A program made the position numbers and the translations under genes. DNA of 64,000 nt from Phytoseiulus persimilis (taxonomy: Eukaryota > Arthropoda > Arachnida > Mesostigmata > Phytoseiidae), in assembly GCA_037576195.1 (NCBI GenBank), contig CM075101.1, positions 36,704,001 through 36,768,000 on the forward strand, read 5' to 3'. Of the stretch, positions 48,126 through 59,896 are shown piece after piece (the stretch's first letter is position 1; every line of letters begins with the position of its first letter). The notes under the pieces were generated by a model that did not search any database, had not been told where the DNA came from, and saw only the letters and a program-made list of their open reading frames with translations.

Positions 48126-51100
48126 CTCTCTACCACCACCTCCGGATAACAGAGAGCAGTTAAGAACTTCGGGATATGTTTCCGGCTCGAAAACTGTCTG
48201 CTCCCCAGGAACACGCAACCGGGTCATTTCTTTGGGGTCATCTTCAGCGAACGAAACTAACATTTCCCGTGCGATTTTGTGTTCCTCTAGTTCTCACCTG
48301 TCTAAATGTTTTTTTCGAGGATCCTTGTAGATGGAATTATTTGTAAGGGCACCCGCCTCACCATCAGATCTCCCCAACGATAAGTTTCCGTCGAGTTTAC
48401 ACGCGCATTCACACGCTTCGTGAGGCTTATGGATTCATTAACAAATTATCGTCGCACCATCGTTGAAGAATGCTCCGGGATTCTTGGTGTCCACCTTGGG
48501 ATCGATAATAATAACCGGCCTCCCACAATCGGAACTTTGCTCAGAGTCGATGACTTCATGTTCCGTGGGGTTTCCGTAATTGTGTGACTTGGATCATTCC
48601 CGAGCTGGAAACACGAATCGCTGCTCAAAGTCGACGTGTTCACTGCTACCTTTTCACTCCCCTGAATGATACCCCATCGCTAGTATGCATTCTTATGTGA
48701 ATTCGTGACATGTGCACAAGAAAATCCCCATGGCTACGCCACCGCAAGTTTTCGCTTGAACTGGGTGAACCTACATTTGATATGGAGGGAGAGATCTCAT
48801 ATTGTGTCGGTAGCAGAAAGATATCAATAATGGATGTCGAGCAGTCTTCTATACACGGGCGCATCTCTGGGAGACGGGGCACGCGTTGAGTGACCCTGGG
48901 ATTCCCGAGTCTAAGTTCATGAGAAACCGATTCAGTCGAAAGTTGATGCCTCTCAAGCAGCCTCCTCCCGAGGAAGCTGTCACGGGTTGTGGACGAAATC
49001 TCCTCATTGGGAATACGAATTGACTAAAGTTGAGAATAACGCGAAATACAAGAGGTATATTGTGAGGAATGAAATGACAGCTTGACTCTTATCAGTTCAT
49101 CATGCTGTGGCTGAGGCCAGGTGAGGACAACTAGATAGAAGTTCGGCGTTCCGTGGGGTTCTCTCCCAATGTGTGCTGATAGTTCTCTAGCAGTAGTTCC
49201 TGATTCTAATGACTGAAAAGGGATCGTTATATCGATATTGAGCTGAGCAATCTTGCCCCAACTTATCAATCCTCGTTTCACAAGCGCACTACACACAAGA
49301 GCACACTGCTAAAAGGAATAACCTGAGGAAATCGATCGAACATGCGGTCACTGAGGGTCACTCCAGGTTTTCCCCGATTCCACCGCTGGATGAGCGCCGA
49401 TAGCCCGATCTGGACGAGTTCTCGTTCAAAATGCAGCTCGCACGCGTTTTCGATTTTTCAAATAATGGCAGCTCTTGTCACTCCGCCTAAACCTTCAGAT
49501 CGCGCCTAAGAAACGCCTCAAGTTAGTTGCATGGAAGAGTCTCGCTTTTCGCAGAAGCTTAGTCCGCTACTTCCTAAGGCGCACAGCCCATAGAGTCAAA
49601 AGCTAGATCATATGCCGTGTTTTGGGAACTTCAGAACTCACGATGCTCCATGTGGAGTTCTGAAACGACTTGTTGGATTGGAGAGCTACAGCATCTCTTA
49701 AACATGGGTAACTTCTTTGAGCAGCCGTGCACTCGATCTGCTCAGCACTTCGACTCGGATATCAGCCGGAATTCGGACGATTGCCTGGTGATCCCCATTC
49801 CTTCTCGCTCGAAGCTCACGAGTGCCTCTATCAATCTCGGTGGTGGCTCGGTGATTAAACTGTTTCAACGATGAAATTTTCGAATACCTTCAGGTTTGAC
49901 GTGGCCAATGGGAGTCGTTGAGCCTCAAGTCAGAATGCCATACGTACGAAAGAGCTGAACGAATATCAGGTCAGCGGAACCTGATTGACCTCAAACTGCT
50001 GTCAGAAGGACCGAGCGCACTATGAGCCAGAAAAAAAGGAGAGCTGTGTGTTCTAGAATCACGCGTTCTTCGTCGTTCGGGTTGGATATGTAGAAGGTGT
50101 CACAGCTGCTCCCAAGGGAGAGCGGAATCCTGGCTGGACTGAAGATTTGGAGCTCGTACTTTGCTGACTGCGTTCTCGTTGAGCAAAGGCGAATGTTGCG
50201 GCAGACGTTCGAGGAAAGTCGGCCGCGGCGAGAGCTATGCCGCGGGAAGACGCGGAGTAGACATCGTGGATTCGGTTGTCTCTTTCAGTGTATCTGACTC
50301 TCGGGGACGGTCAGTTCCTTCATATACTGATGGGAACGACTCTGAACTCCAGCGATTTTCTCAGCCTTCCTTCCTCAACTGGCTACTTGGCTATTTCGCT
50401 CTTGGCTCATCCATACCTATCATGGGTGTTCACGACCTTGAGTTAGAATGCGTTCGCGATGTGACCCTCTAGAATTGCCGCCGGGTTCCAGCTCCTCATT
50501 GTGCTGAAGAATTTCGGGAATGAGTGAAGGTGCGAGTTCCGGTGGATTTGAATGGAAGGAACTCTCGTCGCATGAATAAACACTCGAACAAAGGACACAG
50601 GGCGAACTGTGTCGAGCCCTCTTTCACGAGAAAGCCGAAAAAGACAACCTGCTTCTTCGTCTAAGATTCAGATGCATAAAAATCATAATTCCGAGTTCGC
50701 TCTCAGCGGGGAATCGAAATGTTTGTCTCATATAAGTACGAAGGAGAGCTCTCTCCACTGCAGCCATGAAAGGCTTATGGAAACACGAACGCAGAGCGAA
50801 TTTCGGCGAATTCCACACTTGTGCCGGCCGCCTCGGCAAACGCAATGACGACATTCGATAGGGAGCTTTCGTCGGCTGCTGTTCTAAAAAACTCGGTATA
50901 ACGTCTACGTCGATGGAGCCGCTACATACGGTCCCATGTCCGGCAGTCCGTGATCCGGGAGAGGATCCTCAGAAGAAGGGAGAATCCGATAACGGGTTGT
51001 TCGATCCCAGTCGTATTGTTTAGTTCTACACTGAGCTTCGTCCAATAGTGCCGACTCAAGTGGATCGTTCGTCCCCTTCTCGTCTTATGGTCGAAGAAAT

Positions 51101-52466
51101 TGAAGCCTTCATGATGCTCGTCATCGGAATATTCCTCCGAGAAATTCATCAAACAACTCCACCAACCGCTGGAGATAGTCTTCGATCAACCGGGCCTGGT
51201 CCAACCCGAGATCGATCGTCATCTCAAACCGTTTTTGCGATGACAGTTTGCCCAGAGCGCTCCCTGAGTACGCCATACGACCCGTCATCGAGATCAAGCT
51301 GCGAATACATCCAGCACATCGAACTCTGCGACTGTATGGAGGGGTCGCCCTTTCACTCGGGGAACACCTCTCCCCGGATGATTCGAGTCATATATGTATT
51401 GATTTCGAGAGACGGAATTCATGTTCTCGGATTCAGAAAAATTATTCAGTCAATAAATATTGCAAAAATTCAAGGGGGTCCTTGTTGTGCGCCACCACCA
51501 AACTCTCCCCATCCTTAGGTCACCCCTCTTGGGACGAAACTCTGAAAACTTATGACGTATAAGCTTTAATGTTCATGGCACCACCTGCCCACTGTGAAGC
51601 ATGCTGACAGCTCAGTCATCGCATTAGCTATGAAAATAAACACGTTAGGTCGTAAACGGACCCTTCAAAGGTTTCTTCCAGGTTTTTTACGGCTTCCCAA
51701 AAATGCCACTTCCTCTTTTTGGAACCTGGCCGTCGTTGAGGTGAGTTATTGGAGCCTTGGAGAGGACTCCTTCCTCTGTTTTATGACGTGTGTGGGTTCA
51801 GAGGGAGAGCTTCGCAGAAAATCCTCTCGTATCTTTCCCACGTAAAATACACATCGCAGGTTGTCCAGATTTCAAGACTTTTGCAGCGACTTCCCCGTCG
51901 GAGACGCTGTCTCCCGCGCTGCAACTCCACGAAAAGAGTGCCGAGATTCGGCCGCTCGAAAAATCGTAGGAGGAACTGGTCTTTTTTATGTTCTCGGTTC
52001 TCTGAGTGAAGAGTTGGAAGGAGCTAGGGCTGCCCAATCGGGCCTCAGTCTCAGGCCAACGAGCCCTAGATCAGCGTTTCTCAACGTGGGGCACAGGCAA
52101 TTTTCGGTGGCATGCCGATCCGGCAATGAAAACATGCTCCTCATGAGTCGAGTTCAAAGCGCATCTCGTTCTTATCTCTTATAGGTGGCTCTGAAGGCAC
52201 GGTGGGTCATCGGTAAAGCTCGCAAATAACGACGAGTCCAAGAGTCTCGGTGAGTATCTTCAAATGACGAGCTCGACTCCAAACGGCCATAAGTCCATTT
52301 TTGTCAAATTCAGAATTTCGATTGATATATTGATAAGACGAGCTTTTCGAAGTACTCTGGATCGGGCTCTTCGTGTTTCTGCCTATCTGATCCCGCAGCT
52401 CTACCGTGATCATGCGCTCACAGCTTTCACCAGAATGAAAAAACGATTTTCTCGAAATAATCAAAA
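48126..52466. other. Gene-poor stretch
   Basis: No gene is recognised with confidence. A possible short coding segment at 51121-51288 (-) is listed separately. At about 52,072 the sequence cagcgtttctcaacgtgggg, preceded by ccctagat, looks like one end of a hAT element with its target site, but no matching opposite end was found. Frames at 51048-51518 (+) and 51749-52184 (+) carry no domain. Confidence 0.4.
51121..51288 (-). CDS. Possible short ORF or exon, 55 aa, unknown
   Basis: An ATG-to-stop frame of 55 codons encodes a regular amphipathic helical stretch (FEMTIDLGLDQARLIEDYLQ and onward to LVELFDEFLGG). The pattern of Leu/Ile spacing and acidic residues looks protein-like and unlike the surrounding frames. 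The frame stays open upstream of the ATG. It could be an exon of a larger minus-strand gene, but I found no convincing splice partners, and I do not recognise the family. Confidence 0.2.
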   Translation of the reverse strand: MTGRMAYSGSALGKLSSQKRFEMTIDLGLDQARLIEDYLQRLVELFDEFLGGIFR

Positions 52467-53047
52467 ATGGACTTATCGCCGTTTGGAGTCGAGCTCGTCA
52501 AATTCCTCCGTCAACACAACGACGTGATTCACGCGAATACCGAGAAATGGATCTGGCTTCGAATGATTTCGCCCGATTTGAGCGGAGGATCCGATTTGGG
52601 CGAAGGACCGATTCGAGAGGACTCGCGAGTTCGAGTCCACGAGCCCAGGTGAGAACGCGAAATCTCGAATACGGGTTCGAATCCCAGAATCTTTGATTCT
52701 GAGCTAGTGACGACCGGAATCGAGGCTCACTTTCGTTTGGGAAGCGCTGACACCGAGTCAGAGCCGAGCGGACGCCGGGAGTCGGTGTCCATCGATCGAT
52801 TCGGCGACAGAGGACGGTCCGTACAGTTCCCGGGGGAAGACTGCTCGAGAATAACCCTTGTTTCGAAGCTGACGGGTAGAAATTCCTGCAAAGGTCGCGC
52901 CTCTAAATTCCTCAGAATTTTCTTTCGAGTGCATCGGTTGCATGTTGAGCTTGGCAGGAGTGCGTGCGCGTGTTATTTCAGAGTGCAAAACAAGTATGCC
53001 GCTGAGCTTCGTGGACTCAACCAGAGGGCAACCTTTTCTCATCTATG
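52467..53047 (+). CDS. Candidate partial gene, two exons, unknown
   Basis: An ATG in good context (caaaaATGG) opens a 60-codon frame ending at a CCCAG/GTGAGA donor (52648). An acceptor after a pyrimidine-rich tract (tgttatttcag) at 52981 continues the frame in matching phase for 22 codons to a possible donor TG/GTATGA at 53047. The joined peptide of about 82 residues is hydrophilic, with an FLRQHNDVIHANTEKW segment, an acidic Gly/Ser-rich middle and a basic end. No domain is recognised. The next exon is uncertain, so the gene is incomplete as described and may be false. Confidence 0.25.
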
Positions 53048-55641
53048 GTATGACGACTATTTTCCTTTGCGTCTCCGCCGTTCCCACCATTGAGAGTCGA
53101 CCGACGGGCGACAAACGGAGTGCTCCGCGAGCAGCGTCGACAGCCAGCTCTTCGGCGAGGCTCAAGCCCACAAAGTAGCGACCGGTGTCATGAACTCCCT
53201 GAAACAATCGAATCGTTCGAACGGAGAGCGGATCGGCGCATTGCACCTCATTCTGATCGGTTTCATCCACGAGGGGTGCAGCTCTTTTTCAGTGCTGACT
53301 CCCGCTCATATCGTCCCTCCGCTCAAGACCGCGAACTCGTGGACTCGGACTCGCGAGTCTGAGTCCGAGTCTGCGACCCCCAGTCATGGGGAGCTCCTCG
53401 TTGAAAAAGCTGGGCATGGTTGGATATTCTTCGAGGAACTTCCCCAGACGACTTCCGATTTCGTGCCTCGAATGAGAGGATCGTCCTTCCTTCAAATCAT
53501 GGGCCCTGAATTGCGTGGTTCCAATGATACCAAGATATTGCATGCCTCATGTTCGGATGGGAGTGATTCGAGCGTGGAAATTTCCACATCGAAATATCTC
53601 TGTTTTCCACGAGGCCTCTTGCAACCGAGTTCCGGCAGTTCTTAGTGAAACTTTCCGAATCGGAAAAAATCGTGATTTGTTGATGTACTCGAGTTTCTTT
53701 AAGCGAGCGCTTCGGCCTTAGTTTCGGTACTGGTTCGATCGCAGCAGTCTGTAGCACATCGGGACCAACAGCTCAAAGATTCGCCCGTTCCTGAAATGGA
53801 GGGGAGTCGCGCGACGATCTATCCCGATCCGCCCACCGTGCCGTGAATTGCGCCCTGCACTCCATCGCAGGGTAATTACGGTCCTTTCAGTGTTCACCCG
53901 ACCTTCTCTTTTTCGTTTCCCTCTTTCTTTTATATGAGGCCGCAATGTGAGAAAACGAGCGAGTCAACGACCAAGCGTCCGAGCAAAGTACGCCCGATTT
54001 AACGCCACCTTACGACGTCGCCGTCTTTTTTACAATCATTGGATCAGGCCCAATCGAAGTCGACAATCTTTTGTAACGAGGAAAACAAGCAATACTCCGA
54101 GGAACAGGAAACATCGTTTGTCAGCCTGTAGCTCGGGAGGTGCAATCATTATCTCTCATTCTCAATAAAGCCCGTTTGTTCCCGGTCGCTGACAAAAAGT
54201 TTTCCGCGGCATCGGGCGCGGATGATTTGTTTGTCGAGCGCGTTCAGTGCTCTCTAAGCCTGGGCCAGACCCATAACGAGCTAAGACCTTGATTGGGGGA
54301 AGTTTATCGCAATTCGATTGTGCTTTATTGGCTGAGCGAGCTTTGAATTTCGATCAGCCAAGGATGAACTGGATCGCTCTCCATGGACCTGTTGCTCGAG
54401 CGCGAGCTACGGCGCGCCCGCTTCAGGTTCCACCTTGGATTCCTCCCCACTCTCCCTGACTGTTATTTTTTCTGCCCGTTCCGACTCCCGCCGGGTTGTC
54501 GGCGTGTTTCCAGGCTAGAGCATGAGATCAAGGCAGGCTGATTTTGATCTGAGAACAATTTGACAGAATCGCCCCGCTGACTCCGTTAACGGTTCTTCTC
54601 GCTCGGGATGAAAAAAAAAGAACTTTTGCCATCGGTGAACTTCCGAAATCGGCTTCTGTGGAGGGTTACAGAAGGTTTCGCACACGAGAAGGTCTGGGCG
54701 CTGGATTTGGCGGCTTCTCGTGTTCGCTGCCGACCCTCTTTTCATAATCGATTCTCGCGCTACACCGCTGGGCGTTTCCTAGTTGGGCTCGACGGGAATC
54801 TTTTCGTCTCACTATTCCTTAAATCGGCTGAGAAACGACGATCGCACGACCAGTTGTTTCGACGACCAATGTACAAGAGGCTCTGGAATCGTGATCTTTG
54901 AAAAGTTAGAAACGAGACGACGCGGCCTTTGAAGAGCTGGACATCAAGAAGAGAGGCACCTTGATCGGATAAAACCGAAATCAACCGGATGTATGGTCCA
55001 AAACACGGAGGCATCCAAAATGTTCCAGCTTGAAGTATACACCGTGGGGTCACACTTGAAGAATTTCCCTGTGGTTGACTGATCATGATGGCGGCTCCAT
55101 CAGTCCCCCGTATCATTATGGTCGTGTTGACAGGGACATAACTGACGCCATAGCCTCCTCCGCTGTCGGAAACTTCGCGTCGAGATGACTCCGAAGTTTG
55201 ATAACAGCAGATTAGTTTTCACCACTTCTCTGTGTGACTGCCCGGGAATCGATTCCTTTAAGGTCTCGTTTTTTCCCCCCTCGGGCGCCTCAGACTCTAT
55301 ATCCTTTTTCGTCACTAGCGGTATTCCTGATTTGCAAGGATGTGGTTGTTGTGCCTCCACAGCTTCCATCTGCATCTCGTAGGAGCTCTTCTATCTCAGA
55401 TGAATCGTGACGATGCAAGGAACGAAGTGTGCGGTTCACGATTAGTCACCAACGAATCTGAGCGTGAGGGAAGATTGATTTCACTCACGGAACCCTTTCT
55501 TTTTTCGAGGAACAAGACTCCCAGTCGACTGCTGTTCTTTGGTCGCCACTCCGAGGCTGCCTGTCTGTGCCACCCACTGCACCTCCAGTTTGCTTTGCTG
55601 CATTTTGTTGCAGAAGACGGCCTTTCTAATTATTTTCCGGG
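53048..55641. other. Unassigned stretch with some protein-like minus-strand frames
   Basis: Nothing is firmly identified. Minus-strand frames at 53043-53270, 53289-53543, 54760-55116 and 55100-55375 have protein-like composition in parts, and one is bounded by a usable acceptor (gattgtttcag), but no family is recognised. A nearly palindromic run of GACTC/GAGTC motifs lies at about 53,330-53,372. A/T-rich stretches near 53,930 and 54,606 hold no obvious gene. Confidence 0.35.
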
Positions 55642-56769
55642 GGTTCTCGAGAAGGAGAAAGAGAGCAAGGACGAACCAGCAAGAGCTCGAGCGGGATATA
55701 CGCGATGAGAAGACGGAGTGACACATGCTGACACAGTACCCTTCGCAGCGGCTGTATCCGCTGGAGGCAAGCGAACGCGCTAGCAGGTACGAAAGCGACC
55801 ACGGAGGGAAACAGACAGGAAAGGTAACAACAGCCAGCGAGCTCACTCGGAAAGAAAGAAAGCAACCGACCGACCTTTCCTGCTTCTCCGTCCAGGAGAC
55901 AGATGGCTAGGTGGACAAGAGTACTGACGGACGGCAAAGAGGAGTTCAAGAAGACGTCCTCCGAACATCCAAGCCAGCTTTTTGAAAAACATATTCCAAA
56001 ACTGATGTCACCCCAGGAACTTCTGATGGCTTCTCGACATCTTGAATCCGAGAGAATAGCGCTCTGTTTTCCCAACCCCGCTCGTCCAAGTGTACAGGTT
56101 TTTGGAGGCGATGTCAGAGCACTGTCCTGTGGTGAATTCACCCTTTCGAAGTCTCCGTGACGGCAGCGACGCCGTGAAACATGGAGCCTAGTCGGAGAAC
56201 GATTCTTTGTAGAATGTACCTTCACCGCCCACTCTGGGATTCACAACCTTGGTGTGTCGAAGTTGTCAAAGCTAAACGATCGGAGAACGTAGCTGTTCTT
56301 GCGTGCGTCCGCGTGAGCACCCGTAGATTTCCGCTCGTCACGTATTTAATACTACTCTGGACAGATGACCACGTCAACATTGAAACGTCGACTTAAACCT
56401 CACACAGCGAGCGGTGGACGGACGTGTGGCAGCGTCCGCGGGTGTTCGCAGCCGGCAAACGTTGATCCCTCAGCTTGTGAACCGAGCGGAGTATGAGTCG
56501 AAGGAGGCGACTGAAAGATGCTGAAGACCCCGTTCTCTGGAAGCTGTTATTTTATGCGACTGCGCCTGTTTGCCGTGGAGTCTCTCCGGAAACCGCTTGC
56601 GAGCCTCTGATTGCAGAAAGCTTTCACTCCGCCATCGACTCGCCGTTGGCGATCAGAGCACCAGCCGTCACTCTCTACAAAGGGCGAGCTGTCATGCTCG
56701 TTGAGTCGGCGATTACCTTATGGTGGCCAATAGAAATGTAAGGGTTGACATAGTGGTGATTTTACCTAT

Positions 56770-57145
56770 TCACGGGTTTTGCAGCAGTTTCGACGTCATT
56801 GTTTCGATGGTCCAGGAGCGATTGTTTCGCCAAGCCTTTTCGAACCAAGCTCCTGAGCGCCTGCTTAATATCGAACCCAATCCGGAGCCGATCTGAGGAA
56901 AAACGGTCGAAACGTGTGTGAACTTTCCCAGAGTGCGGACCAGCTCAACACACCTTCGCGCATATGGATCATGACATAACCCTCGGTCGAGCCCGGCATC
57001 CATGAACAATATTATCAATAGAGCTCCCGGCGGAGGATAATCGTCGTGTGTCTCTCGAAGGACTCTCGTTCCAGGTTTTCTTGAACCGCATGCGCTTCCG
57101 TGGAACGTCTTCCGAAGAGCCTGATTTAACGCGTTAGATCGTCAT
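56770..57145 (-). CDS. Candidate exon, unknown gene (copy A)
   Basis: A minus-strand frame stays open for about 125 codons. It reads through an Arg/Gly-rich stretch, HDDYPPPGALL and then CVELVRTLGKFTHVSTVFPQ before stopping at 56770. Composition and pattern look like true protein. There is no upstream ATG in frame (a TGA precedes it), so it would be an internal or terminal exon. I do not recognise the family. It lies beyond the stop of the candidate gene at 58.7 kb, so it should belong to another transcript. Confidence 0.3.
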
Positions 57146-58700
57146 GTGCCCGCAGGGGTCTCTTCAGACCCCGGTTGAGGATCATTAATTCCGGTTTTCC
57201 TCCGGATCATTAATTCCGGTTCCCAAGCGTTCCCGCAGTGTATTTAGCGGTCATTGTTAACATCGTCTGATTCCATATGAACTCAATTGCTAAGGTTCAG
57301 CGTGTCCTCTGCGGGACGAACTTGATCCTTTGGATTTTCGGTGTTTCCAGCGATTCTCCGCTTGTACGAGGATTCATTTGCAGAGTTCGATCAGAGCGAG
57401 TTATCCTCTTCCAGAGAGGCTCCCACTCGAGCATTCCGAGAGTTTCAACTACCATCGAGAGTAGAGCCCATGAGACAAGGGGCTGCTGCGGTTGTGAGGC
57501 ACCGGTGCCAGTCTTTCACTGCTAGTGTTCCAGTTCTGTCTCTCACTGTTGACACGAGGAGAAAGCAAGAACTTCTGGCAGATGCTACAGCGCTTGGGAA
57601 GTGATTTCGGACTCGTTCGAATGCGGCAATTGGCCATGAACCTCCGGCGATTTTCAATTCAACTACAAAAGAGTGCAGACTGTTTCAATTTTTGAACGCT
57701 GTTAGGAGACAGCACTGTTTATTAGAAAAATACATTTCTTCCTGTAAAAATAGCTCCGACTGCGGCCTAATTTTCCAGAAAGTGTGTTTCGCCTTGCAGT
57801 AAACATATGTTAGATGGTTTTTTCAACGACTCCAATTGAGACCGGGCCGGAGCCTTAGTTTTTGATCAGGTTCTGACCAGCTCTGGCCACCGCTGCTAGA
57901 AAGTATCAACCAGTCCGGTCGCTTTGATGAACACGCTCTAAACATTTACACTGCCATCAATCCCCTTGTTCTGGTTGCTTGAGAACGGGAAACATCGAAA
58001 GAAAAATCACCGTTTGATTCGTACTACCGTCAAGATAGTACACACGGACATTCACGCAGCTCAACACCACAACGATCAGTCTCTATACAGGAGATAGTGA
58101 TTTTTCCCGCTCCTTGTCTGTTGCTTGAAATCGGAACGGTTAGAAGAAAAATTGAGGAGACAGAAACGCTCTTGAACGACGTCTGCATTTGTAGAAAGAA
58201 TGATAGAAAGCATTTACCAAAGGTTCCCGACCGACCCTCATCTCGATGTTTCTCTTCGATTGGACTGAATACATAGGAGAAACCCTCTCAACTCTTTGGC
58301 GGACCTTCCCATGATTGAGCTACCGTAAGGATGTGGTGAGTCAACAACTTGCGAATTACATAATCCGTCGGGTCTCATTTATCTTAGTCTCGAATTGGTG
58401 GTCTATGAAGTTAATGAAACAAGAGTTCTTAGTTCAATTTGTACAACATTTACAACGTAGCCGCACATCTTCACCCTGGAGTCCATGGATTCATCTATGT
58501 ATTCATTGATCATCCACTGAAGACATTCGCCGAGTCCATCTGAACCGCATGGATGTCAGCGATGAGGATTCGTTCTTCCTGTCCCGTATGGCTGCCGCCT
58601 TCCGCTCGACCGACCATTGGATCTGAAGGTATTTTTCAGTTTTGCAGCTAATCTGTAAGTATCACATTTGTGTTTGACGATAACATTGGAGAGCCTGTAG

Positions 58701-59219
58701 TTATAGCCCGGTAGTCTGGATCCAGTTGAGCATGGCGGGATCCTGTTTTGGATAGACTACATGAAGTTGACCACTGCCTTCCTGGAACGGCTGCAACGGA
58801 AGGAGTAACAGGATCAAGTCGCGAGTTAACGAAAAACATCCGTCCGGCTCCGCATCCAATCGAGGCACAGGAGCATGAGTCGTCGGAGCCTCAGATCCCG
58901 AGAAGGGGCCCCCGCATCGTAGACGAAGAAAAGAGCGCTGCCTACCTGCATGTGGTGCGTCATGAGGATCGGGTTCCCTTGGGGAGAGTGTAACGAAGGC
59001 GGCATCGGCCCCAAAGCTGATAGAACGGCTCCGTCTTCGTCTTCTTCGGATATCTCGGTCAGTTCGCGTGAACAGACGGCGCCTGGAAGAAGGGATTCGA
59101 ATTCGAGGATTCTTCCAAGGAAGAGCAGATACCCCCCTTTCCACAGGGTGTGAGCCGATACCGCGGCAATATTTTCCCCAAGCAACCATACAGCGAACGA
59201 GCGAGCTGGGAAGCAGCCA
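58701..59219 (-). CDS. Candidate 3'-terminal exons of an unknown gene (copy A)
   Basis: Two exons on the complement, 58946-59219 and 58701-58790, join in phase 0 across a CAG/GTAGGC donor and a cttccgttgcag acceptor. They encode about 120 residues ending in TAA. The first exon encodes a hydrophobic segment (HTLWKGGYLLFLGRILEFES) followed by an acidic stretch (EISEEDEDG). The second encodes PFQEGSGQLHVVYPKQDPAM and ends in a Trp-containing tail. The splice gives a continuous, natural-looking sequence. The exon start after tttccttag is a prediction. I do not recognise the family. The same exons recur in copy B. Confidence 0.45.
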   Translation of the reverse strand, partial: WLLPSSLVRCMVAWGKYCRGIGSHPVERGVSALPWKNPRIRIPSSRRRLFTRTDRDIRRRRRRSRSISFGADAAFVTLSPREPDPHDAPHAGRQRSFLRLRCGGPFSGSEAPTTHAPVPRLDAEPDGCFSLTRDLILLLLPLQPFQEGSGQLHVVYPKQDPAMLNWIQTTGL

Positions 59220-59263
59220 CTAAGGAAACATTGACCTCTGCTCCAATGACTTGTCGGCAGTTT

Positions 59264-59896
59264 TTAGGGGCTGCTATCCGCCGTCATCAGCGCCGCTCTC
59301 TGATAAAAAATCGCTCTCGGTGAACTCCACTTCATCTCTTTTTCGGAGAGCCAAACGAGAACGCAGCGAGCCTGCTCGGCCGCCACTCTCGAGTAAGCCA
59401 GTCGGGAGCACACACATGTAATGATGAATAGATCGCAACTCGCGGGATCTCGAGTACACGGAGTAAAGGCGATGCCGCCCAACGTTACGGCTCAAAGTCA
59501 TCGCCTGGGTTAACAGCGGCCCAACCAAGACCGCAGGAACTGAGATCATAACTCGCGTTCGCTCAGCTCTGGAGCCGAATGAACTCTTTGTTGAGCCTGT
59601 CGAGATTGGAAGCACGTCTCCAAGACTCATCTCCGATTCGGAGTCATCCCTGTAGCTCCCATTCGGTCGAAGCCACCGTTCGCTCGACGTATTTATCTAT
59701 TCATCTGAGAAGGCGTGCAAACGCACGTGGATTCATCTGTCGACTCAGAATCTAATAGAAACCGAGTCTGCGCTGATGACGAGGTCCTATTCAAGCTGCC
59801 GGAAAATGCTCGTACGTAATCTGAATGATTCGTGATTGCGCTCACCCGTTTTTATGTCCTCGAGTTCCAGGTGATCGAAATCCTCCGCTGGAGTCT
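59264..59896 (-). CDS. Candidate upstream exons, gene cut by the duplication junction (copy A)
   Basis: Three segments on the complement agree in phase: one ending at 59846 (donor GTGAGC) that runs up to the duplication junction; 59727-59786; and one starting at 59649 after gctacag. Together they encode a Ser/Thr/Asp-rich linker (SSSAQTRFLLDSESTDEST, then DDSESEMSLGDVLP) leading to VMISVPAVLVGPLL. Beyond about 59,470 two frames compete, one containing a Cys-rich run and RCVLVWLSEKEMKWSS, so the exon ends are unresolved. It may be the same gene as the exons at 58.7-59.2 kb. The true 5' part should lie beyond the right edge of the window, after copy B. Confidence 0.35.

Larger units (their letters stand above)
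55642..59896 (+). repeat. Tandem duplication, copy A (4,255-bp unit)
   Basis: Every landmark and open frame in this unit recurs 4,255 bp downstream with the same length and sequence, up to the window end. The shared block begins ggttctcgagaaggagaaag at 55,642 and again at 59,897; the bases just before it differ (ttccgggg against gagtct). Inside the unit are candidate minus-strand exons (56770-57145, 58701-59219, 59264-59896), several 60-85 codon frames of unknown meaning, and a short internal repeat of atcattaattccggtt at about 57,182 and 57,206. I saw no difference between the copies in the stretches I compared. Confidence 0.93.

Noticed and set aside
52660-52692. tRNA-like B box (gggttcgaatccc)
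   Set aside because: The T stem pairs at only three positions and no A box or acceptor stem partner is found about 70 bp upstream.
53043-53270. Mitochondrial ribosomal protein L44-like dsRNA-binding end on the minus strand
   Set aside because: A short Ala-rich helix pattern suggested it, but the Gly motif expected before the helix is missing and no neighbouring exons fit.
55626-56225. 199-codon minus-strand frame in the duplicated unit
   Set aside because: A second minus-strand frame is equally open over the same bases, both are Leu/Ser/Cys-rich as expected of chance frames opposite purine-rich sequence, and the ends differ between the copies at the junction.
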